Assembly: GCA_016713235.1 (NCBI GenBank)
Contig: JADJPN010000004.1
Span: 248,001-312,000, forward strand
Source of the DNA: Hyphomicrobiales bacterium
GTDB taxonomy: Bacteria; Pseudomonadota; Alphaproteobacteria; Rhizobiales; Xanthobacteraceae
Direction of reading: 5' to 3'
DNA: 64,000 nt
The translations under genes and the position numbers were made by a program. The notes below the pieces were generated by a model. It had not been told where the DNA came from. It saw nothing but the letters and a program-made list of their open reading frames with translations, and made no database searches. Below, one piece after another: positions 52,136 through 62,205 of this stretch (the stretch's first letter is position 1; each line of letters starts with the position of its first letter).

Positions 52136-52825
52136 GTGCCGCTGCAAAACCGCGTTTCACCCTTTGGAGAACTCATCGCCGATCCGGCGCGTGGCGGTTT
52201 GTTCGGGAATCGCGGCGGTAAATTCCACCGCGATGACAAATCGCTCGGCAAGCGGCGCTACGCATCGAAAGCGTGGATATGCTGCGTGCTCTCTTTTAAG
52301 GGCCGGCAGCGCGACGTCTGGGGCCGCTGCTACACCGAACTCTTTTTTATGGACGAGCCAACCGCGCTCGCTGCGGGGCATCGCCCCTGCTTCGAATGCC
52401 GCCGCGCGGAGGCAACGGCTTTTGCGGTAAAATTCACGGGCAAAGGCAAGCGCGCAAGCGCTGGCGAAATGGATTTGCGGCTGCATCGCGAGCGGCTCGC
52501 GCAGGATGGGCGTTCGAAGCGGCTGCATCCGGTTTCGCTCGACGATCTGCCGGACGGCGCATTCGTCACGCTTTCAGGGGGCGAATCATTTGCCGTAAAG
52601 GGAAAGCGCCTGCTGCGCTGGTCGCCGGGCGGCTACCTTGAATCGATCAAACGCCCTTCGGGTGGTGCCATGATGCTGACGCCTCCGGCGATTACCGAGG
52701 TTCTGGCGCGCGGGTATGCGCCGCGCTGGCATCCGGGCGGCCTGGAGGCCGCACTTGCGACTGGAAAGCGGGTACTAGCCCGCCATGCGATAGAATTTAG
52801 ACCTCAGGAGATTTCGTTCCGATGA
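52136..52825 (+). CDS. Conserved hypothetical protein with CFEC motif
   Basis: GTG 52136, with GGAG upstream, starts a 229-residue protein beginning PLQNRVSPFGELIADPARGG and LFGNRGGKFHRDDKSLGKRR, a conserved opening I recognise in Rhizobiales hypothetical proteins. In the middle is AAGHRPCFECRRAEATAFAV with a Cys-x-x-Cys pair resembling the RPCxxCRP of Ada-type zinc domains, and later FVTLSGGESFAVKGKRLLRW. The role is unknown; metal or nucleic acid binding is possible. It overlaps pepF by four bases (ATGA). Confidence 0.78.
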   Translation: MPLQNRVSPFGELIADPARGGLFGNRGGKFHRDDKSLGKRRYASKAWICCVLSFKGRQRDVWGRCYTELFFMDEPTALAAGHRPCFECRRAEATAFAVKFTGKGKRASAGEMDLRLHRERLAQDGRSKRLHPVSLDDLPDGAFVTLSGGESFAVKGKRLLRWSPGGYLESIKRPSGGAMMLTPPAITEVLARGYAPRWHPGGLEAALATGKRVLARHAIEFRPQEISFR

Positions 52826-54657
52826 AAAGTGCCTTCGAGAATCCGGCTTCCTCGTCCGGTCCTGGTGCCAATCCTTTGGGTGCGTTGCCGGAGTGGAATC
52901 TTTCGGATCTCTACGCGTCGATCGACGATCCAAAAGTGCAGGCCGATCTTGCGAAGTCCGATGCCGACTGCGTTGCTTTCGAGGCGGAGTTCAAGGGCAA
53001 GCTGGAAGAAATCGCGAAGTCGCCGTCGGCGGGGGCAACCTTTGGCGCCGCCGTGCGCCGCTATGAAGCGATCGACGATCTTCTTGGCCGGCTGGTTTCG
53101 TTTGCCGGTCTTGTGCGCGCAGGCGACACCAGCGATCCCAAGCGCAACAAGTTTTACGGCGACGTGGTCGAGCGCATTACCGGCGCTTCCTCGCATCTTT
53201 TGTTTTTCACGCTTGAATTGAATCGCATCGACGACGTGCTGATCGAGCGCGCGCTCGAAGACCCGATCTTCGGTCACTACCGCCCATGGGTCGAAGATAC
53301 GCGCCGCGAAAAGCCCTATCAGCTCGAAGACCGGATCGAACTGCTCTTCCACGAGAAGTCGGTGACCGGGCGCGGCGCCTGGAATCGGCTGTTCGACGAA
53401 ACCGTCGCGGGTCTGCGCTTCGAGATCGACGACGAACGGCTGACGCTAGAGCCGACGCTCGCGATGTTGCAGGACGCGGACGAGACCAAGCGCGCGAAAG
53501 CCGCCGGCGCGCTCGCGAAGGTTTTCAAAGAAAATATGTCGACCTTCACGCTGATCACGAACGTGCTCGCGAAAGATAAGGAAATTTCCGACCGCTGGCG
53601 CAGCTTCGAAGACATCGCGGACGCGCGGCATCTTTCGAACCGCGTCGAGCGCGAAGTGGTGGATGCGTTGGTCGAGGCCGTGCGTGCGTCGTTCCCAAAA
53701 ATTTCGCACCGCTATTACAAGATGAAGGCGAAGTGGTTCGGCAAAGAAAAGCTGGAGCACTGGGACCGCAATGCGCCGCTGCCCAAAGTCGAGCAACGCA
53801 CGATCGCCTGGCCGGAAGCGCAGGAAACCGTGCTTTCGGCGTATTCCGCGTTCTCTCCGCGCATGGCGGATATCGCGAAACAGTTCTTCGACAAGAACTG
53901 GATCGACGCGCCGGTGCGTCCCGGCAAGGCGTCTGGCGCGTTCGCGCATCCGACCGTGCCTTCCGCGCATCCTTATGTACTCCTGAACTACATGGGCAAA
54001 CCGCGCGACGTGATGACGCTCGCGCACGAACTCGGCCACGGCGTGCATCAGGTGCTGGCGGCGCCGAACGGCGCGCTGATGGCGCCGACACCGCTGACGC
54101 TCGCGGAAACCGCGTCCGTCTTCGGCGAGATGCTGACTTTCCGCGCGTTGCTCGCGAAAGCCGCGCCCGCGCAGAAGAAAGCCATGCTCGTGCAGAAGGT
54201 CGAGGACATGATCAATACGGTCGTGCGCCAGATCGCGTTCTATACTTTCGAGCGCAAGCTCCACACCGAGCGCAAGAACGGCGAACTCACGCCGGAAAAA
54301 ATCTGCGAACTCTGGATGAGCGTGCAGGGCGAGAGCTTAGGCCCCGCGATCCATCTCGGCGAAGGCTATGAGACCTACTGGGCCTATATCGGCCACTTCA
54401 TCCACGCGCCGTTCTACGTTTACGCCTATGCGTTCGGAGACTGTCTCGTGAATTCGCTCTATGCAGTCTACGAGAAAGCGGATGCGGGTTTTGCCGATCG
54501 CTATCTTGCGATGCTCGCCGCGGGCGGTACGAAGCATCATTCCGAACTGTTGAAGCCTTTTGGTTTGGACGCGCGCGATCCTGCATTCTGGCAGACCGGC
54601 TTGAAACTCATTTCGAGCATGATCGACGAGATCGAGAAACTGGATAAGTCTGCTTGA
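52822..54657 (+). CDS. pepF: Oligoendopeptidase F family metallopeptidase (M3B)
   Basis: The 611-residue enzyme has the zinc motif in MTLAHELGHGVHQVLAAP with HELGH, the downstream glutamate in LAETASVFGEML, and the C-terminal PFYVYAYAFGDCLVNSLYAV of M3B peptidases. It degrades short peptides in the cytoplasm. It is translationally coupled to the upstream conserved gene (ATGA) and to a small downstream gene (four-base overlap). Length and motifs are intact. Confidence 0.93.
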   Translation: MKSAFENPASSSGPGANPLGALPEWNLSDLYASIDDPKVQADLAKSDADCVAFEAEFKGKLEEIAKSPSAGATFGAAVRRYEAIDDLLGRLVSFAGLVRAGDTSDPKRNKFYGDVVERITGASSHLLFFTLELNRIDDVLIERALEDPIFGHYRPWVEDTRREKPYQLEDRIELLFHEKSVTGRGAWNRLFDETVAGLRFEIDDERLTLEPTLAMLQDADETKRAKAAGALAKVFKENMSTFTLITNVLAKDKEISDRWRSFEDIADARHLSNRVEREVVDALVEAVRASFPKISHRYYKMKAKWFGKEKLEHWDRNAPLPKVEQRTIAWPEAQETVLSAYSAFSPRMADIAKQFFDKNWIDAPVRPGKASGAFAHPTVPSAHPYVLLNYMGKPRDVMTLAHELGHGVHQVLAAPNGALMAPTPLTLAETASVFGEMLTFRALLAKAAPAQKKAMLVQKVEDMINTVVRQIAFYTFERKLHTERKNGELTPEKICELWMSVQGESLGPAIHLGEGYETYWAYIGHFIHAPFYVYAYAFGDCLVNSLYAVYEKADAGFADRYLAMLAAGGTKHHSELLKPFGLDARDPAFWQTGLKLISSMIDEIEKLDKSA

Positions 54658-55127
54658 GACGATACATATATGTGCTTGCGGCGATCGTCGTTCTGGTCGC
54701 TGCGGTATTCATTGCCGATCATAAGCTCTGGCTCGTTGACGACCGCAATCATCCGGACGGCGTGCTGGTTGCCGGCGAGTTGAATGCGGCGCGCGCGGCC
54801 AATCGCTCGCAGATCAATGTCATTGCGGTTGCCAGCGGCAACTGGCTCGCGCTTTGTCTCGTGGGGCCGGGGCAGAACCCGCAGGATGTGCTCTTGCAGT
54901 TCGGCAGAAAGAATCGCGTGCGGGTACCGACGCTTCAGCGCATCCGCTCCTGGCTCTATGTCAGGAACGTGCCCAAGGGCGAGATCGCGCTGGTCTTCGT
55001 CACCGGCAGCTACAGCGTCCGCTCGCGGCGGCTGCCGAATTTGACCGGCAATCCGGATTTCAAGACGGCGTGTGCGCTCAGAAATGCCGTCGGTCTGACT
55101 GGGGGGGGGGGGGGCGGCGGGAGTTGA
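54654..55127 (+). CDS. Hypothetical exported protein, 3' end probably lost at a poly-G tract
   Basis: TTG 54654, overlapping the pepF stop, starts a protein with an N-terminal hydrophobic helix (YIYVLAAIVVLVAAVFIADH) and about 115 further natural-looking residues (LNAARAANRSQINVIAVASG, VPTLQRIRSWLYVRNVPKGE). Its last residues are a run of glycines coded by G14 at 55101-55114 and then a stop, which looks artificial. The true C-terminus is probably missing. No family is recognised. Confidence 0.6.
   Translation: MRRYIYVLAAIVVLVAAVFIADHKLWLVDDRNHPDGVLVAGELNAARAANRSQINVIAVASGNWLALCLVGPGQNPQDVLLQFGRKNRVRVPTLQRIRSWLYVRNVPKGEIALVFVTGSYSVRSRRLPNLTGNPDFKTACALRNAVGLTGGGGGGGS
55101..55114. other. 14-G homopolymer, probable assembly join
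   Basis: Fourteen consecutive Gs occur where a plus-strand gene breaks off and a minus-strand gene fragment begins. No other homopolymer of this length is in the window. Poly-G tails are typical artefacts of two-colour sequencing. Confidence 0.6.
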
Positions 55128-55406
55128 AGTCGCCGGCGATGATGGGCACCCATGCCGGTGGTCGTTCACTCTGCCATCGTGCGGCCGCGTCGGGGGGCGC
55201 GGCGCCAAGGCGGGACTGTAATCGCGCCGTCCGGTCTTCAGGATCGGATGCTTCGAGAGTATGGCCTGACCGAAACGTGGGTGGGGGGCCTCGGTTGCTT
55301 CAGTTGAGGTGACTACGCGAAGCGATGTCTTCGTGCGGTCTGCCGAGGGTGCCGCGTACATGGCTGCGGGCCACGGGCGGTTGCGGACATTGCGAAGCTC
55401 CACCAC
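55115..55406 (-). pseudogene. Endonuclease/exonuclease/phosphatase-like gene fragment
   Basis: On the minus strand the frame ending at the G-tract reads LGAAPPDAAARWQSERPPAW and VPIIAGDFNSR, where GDFN is the metal-binding motif of endonuclease/exonuclease/phosphatase (EEP) enzymes, usually followed by SRPGS. Further upstream, in another frame, lies RFGQAILSKHPI, a typical EEP strand. The N-terminal catalytic QE motif and the C-terminal half are missing. It is about 290 bases long, truncated at both ends and lying between two plus-strand genes; a misassembled or inserted fragment is likely. Confidence 0.5.
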
Positions 55407-55441
55407 AAGGGCGGATAAGCTCGAAGGATTGAGGCGACGCC

Positions 55442-56357
55442 ATGACCAAAGTCTGGATCGAAGCTGCGATCAACGGCCCGTGGGGCAAAGCGCGCCAGCC
55501 CGGAATCCCGATCTCCACGCAAGAAATCGTGGCCGACGGCATTGCCGCCGCGAAGGCGGGCGCGGCCATCGTTCACTTACATGTGTACGACGAGGCGAGC
55601 GGAGAGCAGAAGGACGACTGGCAACTCTACGCGAAAGCCATCGAGGGCATCCGTGCCGCAGTGCGACGCGATCATCTATCCGACCATCCCGATCGCGGGA
55701 TCGAGTTACGCGAACGGCGCGATGAAGTCGGCCGCCGAGCGCTACGAACATCTCGAAGAGCTGGCGAAGCGCGGTCTTATTGAATGGGGCGTGGTCGATC
55801 CCGGTTCGTGCAATTTTGCGCGCTTCGACGATGTCGCGAAGCTCTCTCCAGGCTTCGTCTATCAAAATCCCGACGATCACTTTCTCGAAGGCATGCGCAT
55901 CTGTGCCGACTATAAGGTGAATCCGAGCTACGCAATTTATGAGCCGGGCTTTACGCGCATGGGCGCGGCTTCCACAAAAGCAATGATGAAAGTGCCTTCT
56001 CCGATCTTTCGCTTCATGTTCTCGGAGGAATTTACGTTCGGGTTTCCGCCGAAGCCCGTGCATCTGGACGCGCATCTGGCGCTGCTGCGCGAGGTCGCCA
56101 GCGGGTATCCGTGGATGATCGCGGGACTCGGCGTCGATATTCGTCCGCTCATCCCATCGGCGGTTGAGCGGGAAGGACACGTACGGGTAGGTCTCGAAGA
56201 CATGCCGTGGGGCGCGTCACAAAGTAATCGCGAACTCGTGGAAGAAGCGGTGACAATCATTCGCAAGGCGGGCGGCGAGCCGGCGAGCGCTTTGGAGGTT
56301 CGAAAAGCGATGCAGTCGCTCGACGCACAACACAAGAGAGGCGAAGCCCTTGGCTGA
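55442..56357 (+). pseudogene. BKACE family (beta-keto acid cleavage, DUF849) protein, frameshifted
   Basis: The protein begins TKVWIEAAINGPWGKARQPG and AGAAIVHLHVYDEASGEQKD, the BKACE N-terminus with the zinc-binding HLH. At about 55664 one extra C shifts the frame; downstream it continues DAIIYPTIPIAGSSYANGAM to VGLEDMPWGASQSNRELV. Removing that base gives about 304 residues, the family's normal size. BKACE enzymes condense a beta-keto acid with acetyl-CoA and cleave it, as in lysine or carnitine breakdown; substrate unknown. The stop overlaps the next gene's TTG start. Confidence 0.85.
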
Positions 56358-57722
56358 CGAGCCGAAAGATAGCGAGCGCAACCGTCTTTCCGCTCGCGCG
56401 AGCCGCTACGCGCGGGTAGGTGCGAATGTCGGCGGAGTCGCCGCAAAGATCGCAAGTCAGCGTTTTTAGGAATGCGCGGCGACCGCGCGAATAACGCCGC
56501 GTCGCTTGCCTCGGCACTCGGCGGGCTCAAAGGCCCGCTGATGAAGGTCGCGCAGTTGCTCTCGAATATCCCCGATGCGCTGCCGCCCGAATACGCATCC
56601 GAACTGTTGAAGCTGCAATCGGAAGCCCCACCGATGGGCTGGCCGTTCGTGAAGCGGCGCATGGCCGCCGAGCTCGGGCCGGACTGGGAAAAGAAATTCG
56701 GCTCCTTCACCAAGACGCCGGCCGCCGCCGCGTCGCTCGGGCAGGTGCATCGCGCAAGCGCGCATGACGGCATGTTGCTCGCTGCGAAGCTGCAATATCC
56801 AGACATGCAGTCAGCGGTGGAGGCGGATCTCAAACAGCTCGGCATGATCATGTCGGTCTTCCGCCGCATGTCACCCGAGATCGATACGCGCGAGATTCAA
56901 CAGGAGATCGGCGCACGGCTGCGCGAGGAACTCGACTACAGGCGCGAAGCCAAGCACGCCGCTTTATATAAAGAGATGCTCGCGCAGAGCGCCGACGTGC
57001 GCGTTCCGGACGTGCGCAACGAGTTGTCCACCGGCCGGCTGCTTACGCTCGAGTGGCTCGAGGGCAAAAAGCTTCTCGAATACAAAGAACGCGATCTGGA
57101 GACGCGCAACCGATTGGCGACGGCGCTGTTTCATGCCTGGTGGCTGCCGTTCGCGCGCCACGGCGTAATCCATGGCGATCCGCATCTGGGCAATTACACC
57201 GCGTTCGAGAAAGACGGCGAGCCCGCCGGAATCAATCTCCTCGATTATGGTTGCATCCGCATCTTTCCGCCGCGCTTCGTCGGCGGCGTGGTCGATCTTT
57301 ATCGCGGCTTGCTTGAAAACGACGAGACACGCGTGATCGCGGCCTACGAAGTTTGGGGCTTTAAAAATCTGTCAAAGCCGATGATCGAGGCGCTCAATAT
57401 CTGGGCCCGCTTTATCTACGGCCCTTTAATGGACGATCGGGTGCGCACCATCGCCGACGGTGTCGCCCCGTCTCAGTATGGCCGCCGCGAGGCCTGGCGC
57501 GTGAAACAGGCAATGCGCGAATTCGGTCCGGTAACGGTGCCGCGCGAGTTCGTATTCATGGATCGTGCGGCCATCGGCCTCGGTGGCGTGTTCCTGCATC
57601 TGAAGGCGGAGATGAATTTTCACCGCCTGTTCGAGGATGCAATCCGCGATTTCTCGGTGGAAAAGGTGGCAAGCCGCCAGGCGGCGGCGCTTTCCGGCGT
57701 GGGTCTTGCTGTCTCACTTTAA
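56350..57722 (+). pseudogene. ABC1/UbiB (AarF) family atypical kinase, frameshifted near the start
   Basis: TTG 56350 starts ADEPKDSERNRLSARASRYA and GGVAAKIASQRF, then a TAG appears because the T-run 56463-56467 seems one base short; with six Ts the frame continues LGMRGDRANNAASLA. The rest is a typical ABC1 kinase: KGPLMKVAQLLS (KxGQ-like), AAASLGQVHRA, the catalytic HGDPHLGNYTAFE and the metal-binding LLDYG. ABC1 proteins support ubiquinone synthesis or lipid handling. The full length is about 457 residues. The alternative is a start at ATG 56472, which would remove the N-terminal helix. Confidence 0.85.
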
Positions 57723-57801
57723 TCTGAGCATTTGCCCGGTCTGCTGCTTTCCGCTAATCCAAGCCTCAGAAACTTTTCCGGGCATTGGGGACTAAACGAC
57801 C

Positions 57802-57954
57802 ATGGCCAGTCACGGCAAGACCGAATACGGCACCGCCAAGGGCAACGATTACGCCGAGCACGAAGGCACCTACAATCTCTTCGTGCAGCTCGTGAAATGG
57901 GGAATCATCATCAACGCGATCATCGTGTTCCTGATGTTCTGGTTCCTGACCTAA
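57802..57954 (+). CDS. aa3-type cytochrome c oxidase subunit IV
   Basis: ATG 57802 starts a 50-residue protein: ASHGKTEYGTAKGNDYAEHE, then GTYNLFVQLVKWGIIINAII and VFLMFWFLT, one membrane helix after a soluble head. This matches the small bacterial aa3 oxidase subunit IV family of Alphaproteobacteria, whose YxxHxxTYxxF pattern is seen as YAEHEGTYNLF. It stabilises the oxidase complex. It is a known neighbour of pntAA, which starts 19 bases downstream. It is too short for routine gene callers. Confidence 0.93.
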   Translation: MASHGKTEYGTAKGNDYAEHEGTYNLFVQLVKWGIIINAIIVFLMFWFLT

Positions 57955-57973
57955 GTCTAAAAGCGAAAACGCC

Positions 57974-59095
57974 ATGAAGATTGCGATCCCGGCTGAAACC
58001 GAACAGGGCGAGCCGCGCGTCGCGGCGACTCCCGATACCGTCAAGCGCTACATGGGCCTCGGCGCGAAAGTCGCCGTTGAGAAGGGCGCGGGAGTAAAAT
58101 CCGGCGTGCTTGACGCCGATTATTCCGCGGCAGGTGCCGAGATCGGTAGTGGTGTCGTGAAGGACGCCGATATCGTTCTGAAAGTGCGCCGGCCCTCGAA
58201 GGCCGAGCTTGCCGGCTACAAGCCCGGCGCGCTCGTTATCTCCATCATGGACCCCTACGGCAACGACGCGGCGCTCGCCGATATGGCGGCGGCGAAGGTG
58301 AATGCCTTCGCCATGGAATTCATGCCGCGCATCACGCGCGCGCAGGTGATGGACGTCCTGTCCTCCCAGGCCAACCTCGCCGGCTATCGCGCGGTGGTCG
58401 ACGCCGCCGCCGAATATGGCCGCGCTTTGCCGATGATGATGACGGCGGCGGGCACTGTCCCGGCCGCGCGTATTTTCATCATGGGCGTTGGCGTTGCGGG
58501 CTTGCAGGCGATCGCGACCGCGCGGCGCATGGGCGCGGTGGTGACCGCGACCGACGTGCGTCCCGCCACCAAAGAGCAGGTCGAGTCTCTGGGCGCAAAA
58601 TTCCTCGCGGTCGAAGACGAGGAGTTCAAGAACGCCCAGACCGCCGGCGGCTACGCCAAGGAAATGTCGAAAGAGTACCAGGCGAAGCAGGCCGCGCTTA
58701 CCGCCGAGCACATCAAGAAGCAGGACATCGTGATCACGACCGCGCTGATCCCGGGCCGTCCGGCGCCGAAGCTGGTCACCAAGGAAATGGTCGCGTCGAT
58801 GAAGCCGGGCTCGGTGATCGTCGATCTCGCGGTCGAGCGCGGCGGCAATGTCGAGGGTGCGGAACCCGGCAAGGTCGCGGATGTGAACGGCGTGAAGATC
58901 GTCGGTCATCTCAACGTGCCGGGCCGCCTGGCGGCTACCGCGTCCGCGCTGTACGCGAAGAACCTCTTCGCCTTCGTCGAGACCATGTTCGACAAGGAAA
59001 AGAAGTTCAACGTGAACTGGGAAGACGAACTGGTGAAGGCAACGCTGCTCACCAAGGACGGCGCTGTCGTCCACCCGAATTTCAAGAAGGGATGA
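57974..59095 (+). CDS. pntAA: NAD(P) transhydrogenase subunit alpha part 1
   Basis: The 373-residue soluble subunit (domain I) binds NAD(H): opening [20 protein letters not shown], the Rossmann motif [20 protein letters not shown], the [19 protein letters not shown] segment and [18 protein letters not shown]. With PntAB and PntB it couples hydride transfer between NADH and NADP to proton entry, the main NADPH source in many Alphaproteobacteria. It overlaps pntAB by four bases (ATGA). Confidence 0.96.
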   Translation: MKIAIPAETEQGEPRVAATPDTVKRYMGLGAKVAVEKGAGVKSGVLDADYSAAGAEIGSGVVKDADIVLKVRRPSKAELAGYKPGALVISIMDPYGNDAALADMAAAKVNAFAMEFMPRITRAQVMDVLSSQANLAGYRAVVDAAAEYGRALPMMMTAAGTVPAARIFIMGVGVAGLQAIATARRMGAVVTATDVRPATKEQVESLGAKFLAVEDEEFKNAQTAGGYAKEMSKEYQAKQAALTAEHIKKQDIVITTALIPGRPAPKLVTKEMVASMKPGSVIVDLAVERGGNVEGAEPGKVADVNGVKIVGHLNVPGRLAATASALYAKNLFAFVETMFDKEKKFNVNWEDELVKATLLTKDGAVVHPNFKKG

Positions 59096-59517
59096 TCGCG
59101 ATGATCGACTTCGTATCGCTTGCACTTTCGGCCTGCGCCGAAGTGAGCACGTCAGTGAGCGCGGAAGATTTGCTGCCGCTCGGTGCGATGCCGGTGGCGA
59201 GCGCGGCCGCGGCTGCGAGCCCCTTTATCTTCCAGGTCTCGATCTTCGTGCTGGCCTGCTTCGTCGGCTATTACGTGGTGTGGTCGGTGACGCCGGCGCT
59301 GCATACGCCCCTGATGTCAGTGACGAACGCGATCTCTTCGGTGATCGTGGTCGGCGCGCTGCTCGCGGTCGGCGTGCCGCTGGCGGGCGATGCGGGTGGG
59401 GCCTGGTGGGCGCGTATCCTCGGGTTCTTCGCGCTGATCATGGCCGCCGTGAATATCTTCGGCGGCTTCCTGGTCACGCAGCGCATGCTGGCGATGTACA
59501 AAAAGAAAGAGAAGTGA
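59092..59517 (+). CDS. pntAB: NAD(P) transhydrogenase subunit alpha part 2
   Basis: The 141-residue protein forms the first part of the membrane domain: about four helices with [40 protein letters not shown] and [21 protein letters not shown] low-complexity Ala/Ser N-terminus precedes them. The split into pntAA and pntAB is normal for Alphaproteobacteria. It overlaps pntAA and is followed by pntB after five bases. Confidence 0.95.
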   Translation: MIAMIDFVSLALSACAEVSTSVSAEDLLPLGAMPVASAAAAASPFIFQVSIFVLACFVGYYVVWSVTPALHTPLMSVTNAISSVIVVGALLAVGVPLAGDAGGAWWARILGFFALIMAAVNIFGGFLVTQRMLAMYKKKEK

Positions 59518-59522
59518 GCGCC

Positions 59523-60919
59523 ATGACCCCGGATATCGTCGCACTTCTTTATCTCGTAGCCGGCGTTCTCTTTATTCTCGCGCTGCGCGGGCTTTCACAT
59601 CCGACCACGTCCCGCCAGGGCAATACCTTCGGCATGGTCGGCATGGCGATTGCGATCGGCACTACGCTCGCCTGGTCGCCGCCTTCGGATGCAATTGGCT
59701 GGGCGCTGGTAATCGGCGGTCTTGGCATCGGTGGTGCCATCGGTGCCGTCATGGCGCGCAAGATCGCCATGACCGACATGCCGCAGCTTGTCGCAGCGTT
59801 CCACTCGCTCGTGGGTCTCGCGGCCGTCCTGGTCGCGGCCGGCGCGCTCTATGCGCCCGCGGCTTTCGGCATCGGTGCGGCAGGTTCAATCGCGAAAGCG
59901 TCGCTCGTCGAACTGTCGCTGGGCATCGCCATCGGCGCGCTGACCTTCACCGGATCGGTGATCGCGTTCCTGAAGCTCAACGGCAACATGTCGGGCGCGC
60001 CGATCATCCTGCCGGTGCGCCACCTGATCAACGTCGCGCTGGCGGCTCGCGGTCGTGTTCTTGATCGTACTGGCCTGGTCGCACCGAGAGCCATGTCGAT
60101 TTCTGGCTGGTCGTGTTCCTCGCCTTCGCGCTCGGCTTCCTGCTCATCATCCCGATCGGCGGCGCGGACATGCCGGTCGTCGTCTCGATGCTGAACTCCT
60201 ATTCGGGCTGGGCGGCCGCCGGCATCGGCTTCACGCTCGGCAACATGGCGCTGATCATCACCGGCGCGCTGGTCGGCTCGTCGGGCGCGATCCTGTCCTA
60301 CATCATGTGCAAGGGCATGAACCGGAGCTTCATCTCGGTCATCCTCGGCGGCTTCGGCGGCGAAGTCGCCGCGGCAAGCGGGGCTGTCGAAACGCGGCCC
60401 GTGAAGCAGGGCTCGGCGGACGACGCCGCCTTCATCATGAAGAACGCTGAGAAGGTGATCATCGTGCCGGGCTACGGCATGGCGGTCGCGCAGGCGCAGC
60501 ATGCGCTGCGCGAAATGGCGGACAAGTTGAAGGAAGAAGGCGTGCAGGTGAAATACGCGATCCATCCGGTCGCGGGCCGCATGCCGGGCCACATGAACGT
60601 GTTGCTCGCCGAAGCCAACGTGCCCTACGACGAAGTGTTCGAGCTGGAGGACATCAACTCCGAATTCGCGCAGGCCGACGTCGCCTTCGTGATCGGCGCG
60701 AACGACGTAACCAATCCCTCCGCCAAGACCGATCCGAAATCGCCGATCTTCGGCATGCCGGTGCTGGACGTCGAAAGGGCCAAGACCGTGCTCTTCATCA
60801 AGCGCGGCATGGGCTCGGGTTATGCCGGTGTCGAGAACGAACTCTTCTTCCGCGACAACACCATGATGCTGTTCGCCGACGCCAAGAAGATGGTGGAGAA
60901 CATCGTCAAGGCGATGTAA
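59523..60919 (+). pseudogene. pntB: NAD(P) transhydrogenase subunit beta, with two one-base insertions
   Basis: The N-terminal membrane part runs to LINVALAA near 60046, then an extra C (about 60048) moves the frame ([11 protein letters not shown]) and a second extra C (about 60084) moves it again ([20 protein letters not shown]). After this the frame is normal to the stop, with the NADP-binding [20 protein letters not shown] and [17 protein letters not shown]. Removing the two bases gives about 465 residues, the usual length. As PntAA and PntAB are intact, two sequence errors in 40 bases are more likely than real loss. Confidence 0.88.
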
Positions 60920-60943
60920 TCGCCCGCAGCGGAGCTGCGCGTC

Positions 60944-61738
60944 GTGAAGACATTCGTAATTCTCATCGTTGCGGGCTACGCCGCGCGCTCTGCCGCCTTA
61001 TGGGTTTCGCGCAGCGCCTCCTCCATGTATTTTCCCGACCGCATGCGTACCCGCGCCCGCCGATGCGGGCCTGCCGGAAGCGAAAGAAGAAAAGCTCGTT
61101 ACCGCCGACGGCGAGACGATCGTCGTCTGGCACATCCCGCCGCGCGACGAGACGAAGCCCGTGGTCGTTTATTTCCATGGCAACGGCGGCGCGCTGAATT
61201 TGCGCGCGCAGCGCTTCGCCCGGCTCGCGCTCGAAGGCGTCGGCGTCGTCGGCGTGTCCTACCGCGGTTATGGCGGATCGAGCGGCCAGCCCTCCGAAGA
61301 CGGGCTGATCGCGGACGGGATCGCGGCCTATGAATTCGCGGCGAAGCTCTACACGCCGGCGCAGGTGGCGCTCTGGGGAGAATCGCTCGGCACGGGCGTT
61401 GCCGTCGCGGTCGCTGCGGAAGCGCCGGTGGCGAAGCTCGTGCTCGAAACGCCCTTCACCTCTGCGGCCGAGGTTGGCGCGTCGGTCTATTTCTTTCTGC
61501 CGGTACGGCTCTTGATGAAAGACCAGTTCCGCTCCGACCTGCGGATCAAGAGTGTGAAAGCGCCGATCCTGATTCTGCACGGCGAGCGCGACGGCGTGGT
61601 GCCGATTGCGTTCGGCGAGCGGCTCTTTGCGATGATCGAAGGAGAGAAGAAGTTCGTGCGCTTCAAGGCCGGCCAGCACTACGACCTCGACCGCCATGGC
61701 GGCCTGGAGGCGGTGCTGGAGTTCCGGCCGCCAAATGA
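60944..61738 (+). pseudogene. Alpha/beta hydrolase with N-terminal anchor, several frameshifts
   Basis: GTG 60944 begins KTFVILIVAGYAA, a membrane anchor; then the frame changes around 60985 (LMGFAQRLL), 61022 (MYFPDRMRT) and 61055 (PADAGLPEAKEEKLVTADGE). From there one frame holds the hydrolase: VVVYFHGNGGALN, YRGYGGSSGQPSEDG, nucleophile LWGESLGTGV, ILILHGERDGVVP and AGQHYDLD. Near 61720 another shift would give a natural stop TGA at 61736. It resembles the YfhR-type hydrolases of Rhizobiales. The indels are clustered at the ends and probably errors. Confidence 0.7.
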
Positions 61739-61741
61739 AAG

Positions 61742-61768
61742 GGGCCGCTTGATGAGCGGCCCTCTCTT
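61742..61768 (+). terminator. Hairpin terminator between convergent genes
   Basis: GGGCCGC (61742-61748) and GCGGCCC (61756-61762) form a 7-bp stem with loop TTGATGA followed by TCTCTT. It follows the hydrolase and lies 24 bases before the end of the convergent rpsU gene. Confidence 0.7.
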
Positions 61769-61791
61769 GAAGTCAATTTCTGTTTCTAAGC

Positions 61792-62094
61792 TTAGCTGCG
61801 CGGCGGGCGCGAACCGAAGCCGCCGCCACCCTGGCCGCCACGGCCGCCGCCAGCAGCCGCGCCGAAGGCGGGCTTGGCCGGCTTCGAGGGCAGGAGGCCT
61901 TCGCGCTGCAATTTCTTGCGGGCGAGCTTGCGCGCACGGCGCACGGCTTCCGCCTTTTCGCGGGCCTTCTTTTCGGACGGCTTCTCGTAGTGGCCGCGCA
62001 GCTTCATTTCGCGGAAAATACCCTCGCGCTGCATCTTCTTCTTAAGCGCCTTGAGGGCTTGATCGACATTGTTATCGCGAACGAGAACCTGCAC
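61792..62094 (-). CDS. rpsU: 30S ribosomal protein S21
   Basis: The 100-residue protein has the S21 core [20 protein letters not shown] and [20 protein letters not shown], then a basic stretch and a glycine-rich end ([20 protein letters not shown]). The Gly-rich extension is common in Alphaproteobacteria; E. coli S21 has 71 residues. It binds near the anti-Shine-Dalgarno region of 16S rRNA. Confidence 0.96.
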   Translation of the reverse strand: MQVLVRDNNVDQALKALKKKMQREGIFREMKLRGHYEKPSEKKAREKAEAVRRARKLARKKLQREGLLPSKPAKPAFGAAAGGGRGGQGGGGFGSRPPRS

Positions 62095-62205
62095 GTGTGC
62101 TCCTAGAAAACCTTGGTTTTAGGGGTAGGCAGGGCAGAACCCTGCCGAAGGGCGCGTGGGTCCCAGAAGGTTCTGGAATTGTCCAATCCCCCGGCGGGAA
62201 AAGGG

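Noticed and set aside
61739..62045. C-terminal extension of the hydrolase past 61738
   Set aside because: It runs through a terminator and antisense to rpsU with Arg-rich nonsense; an indel near 61720 restores a natural stop.
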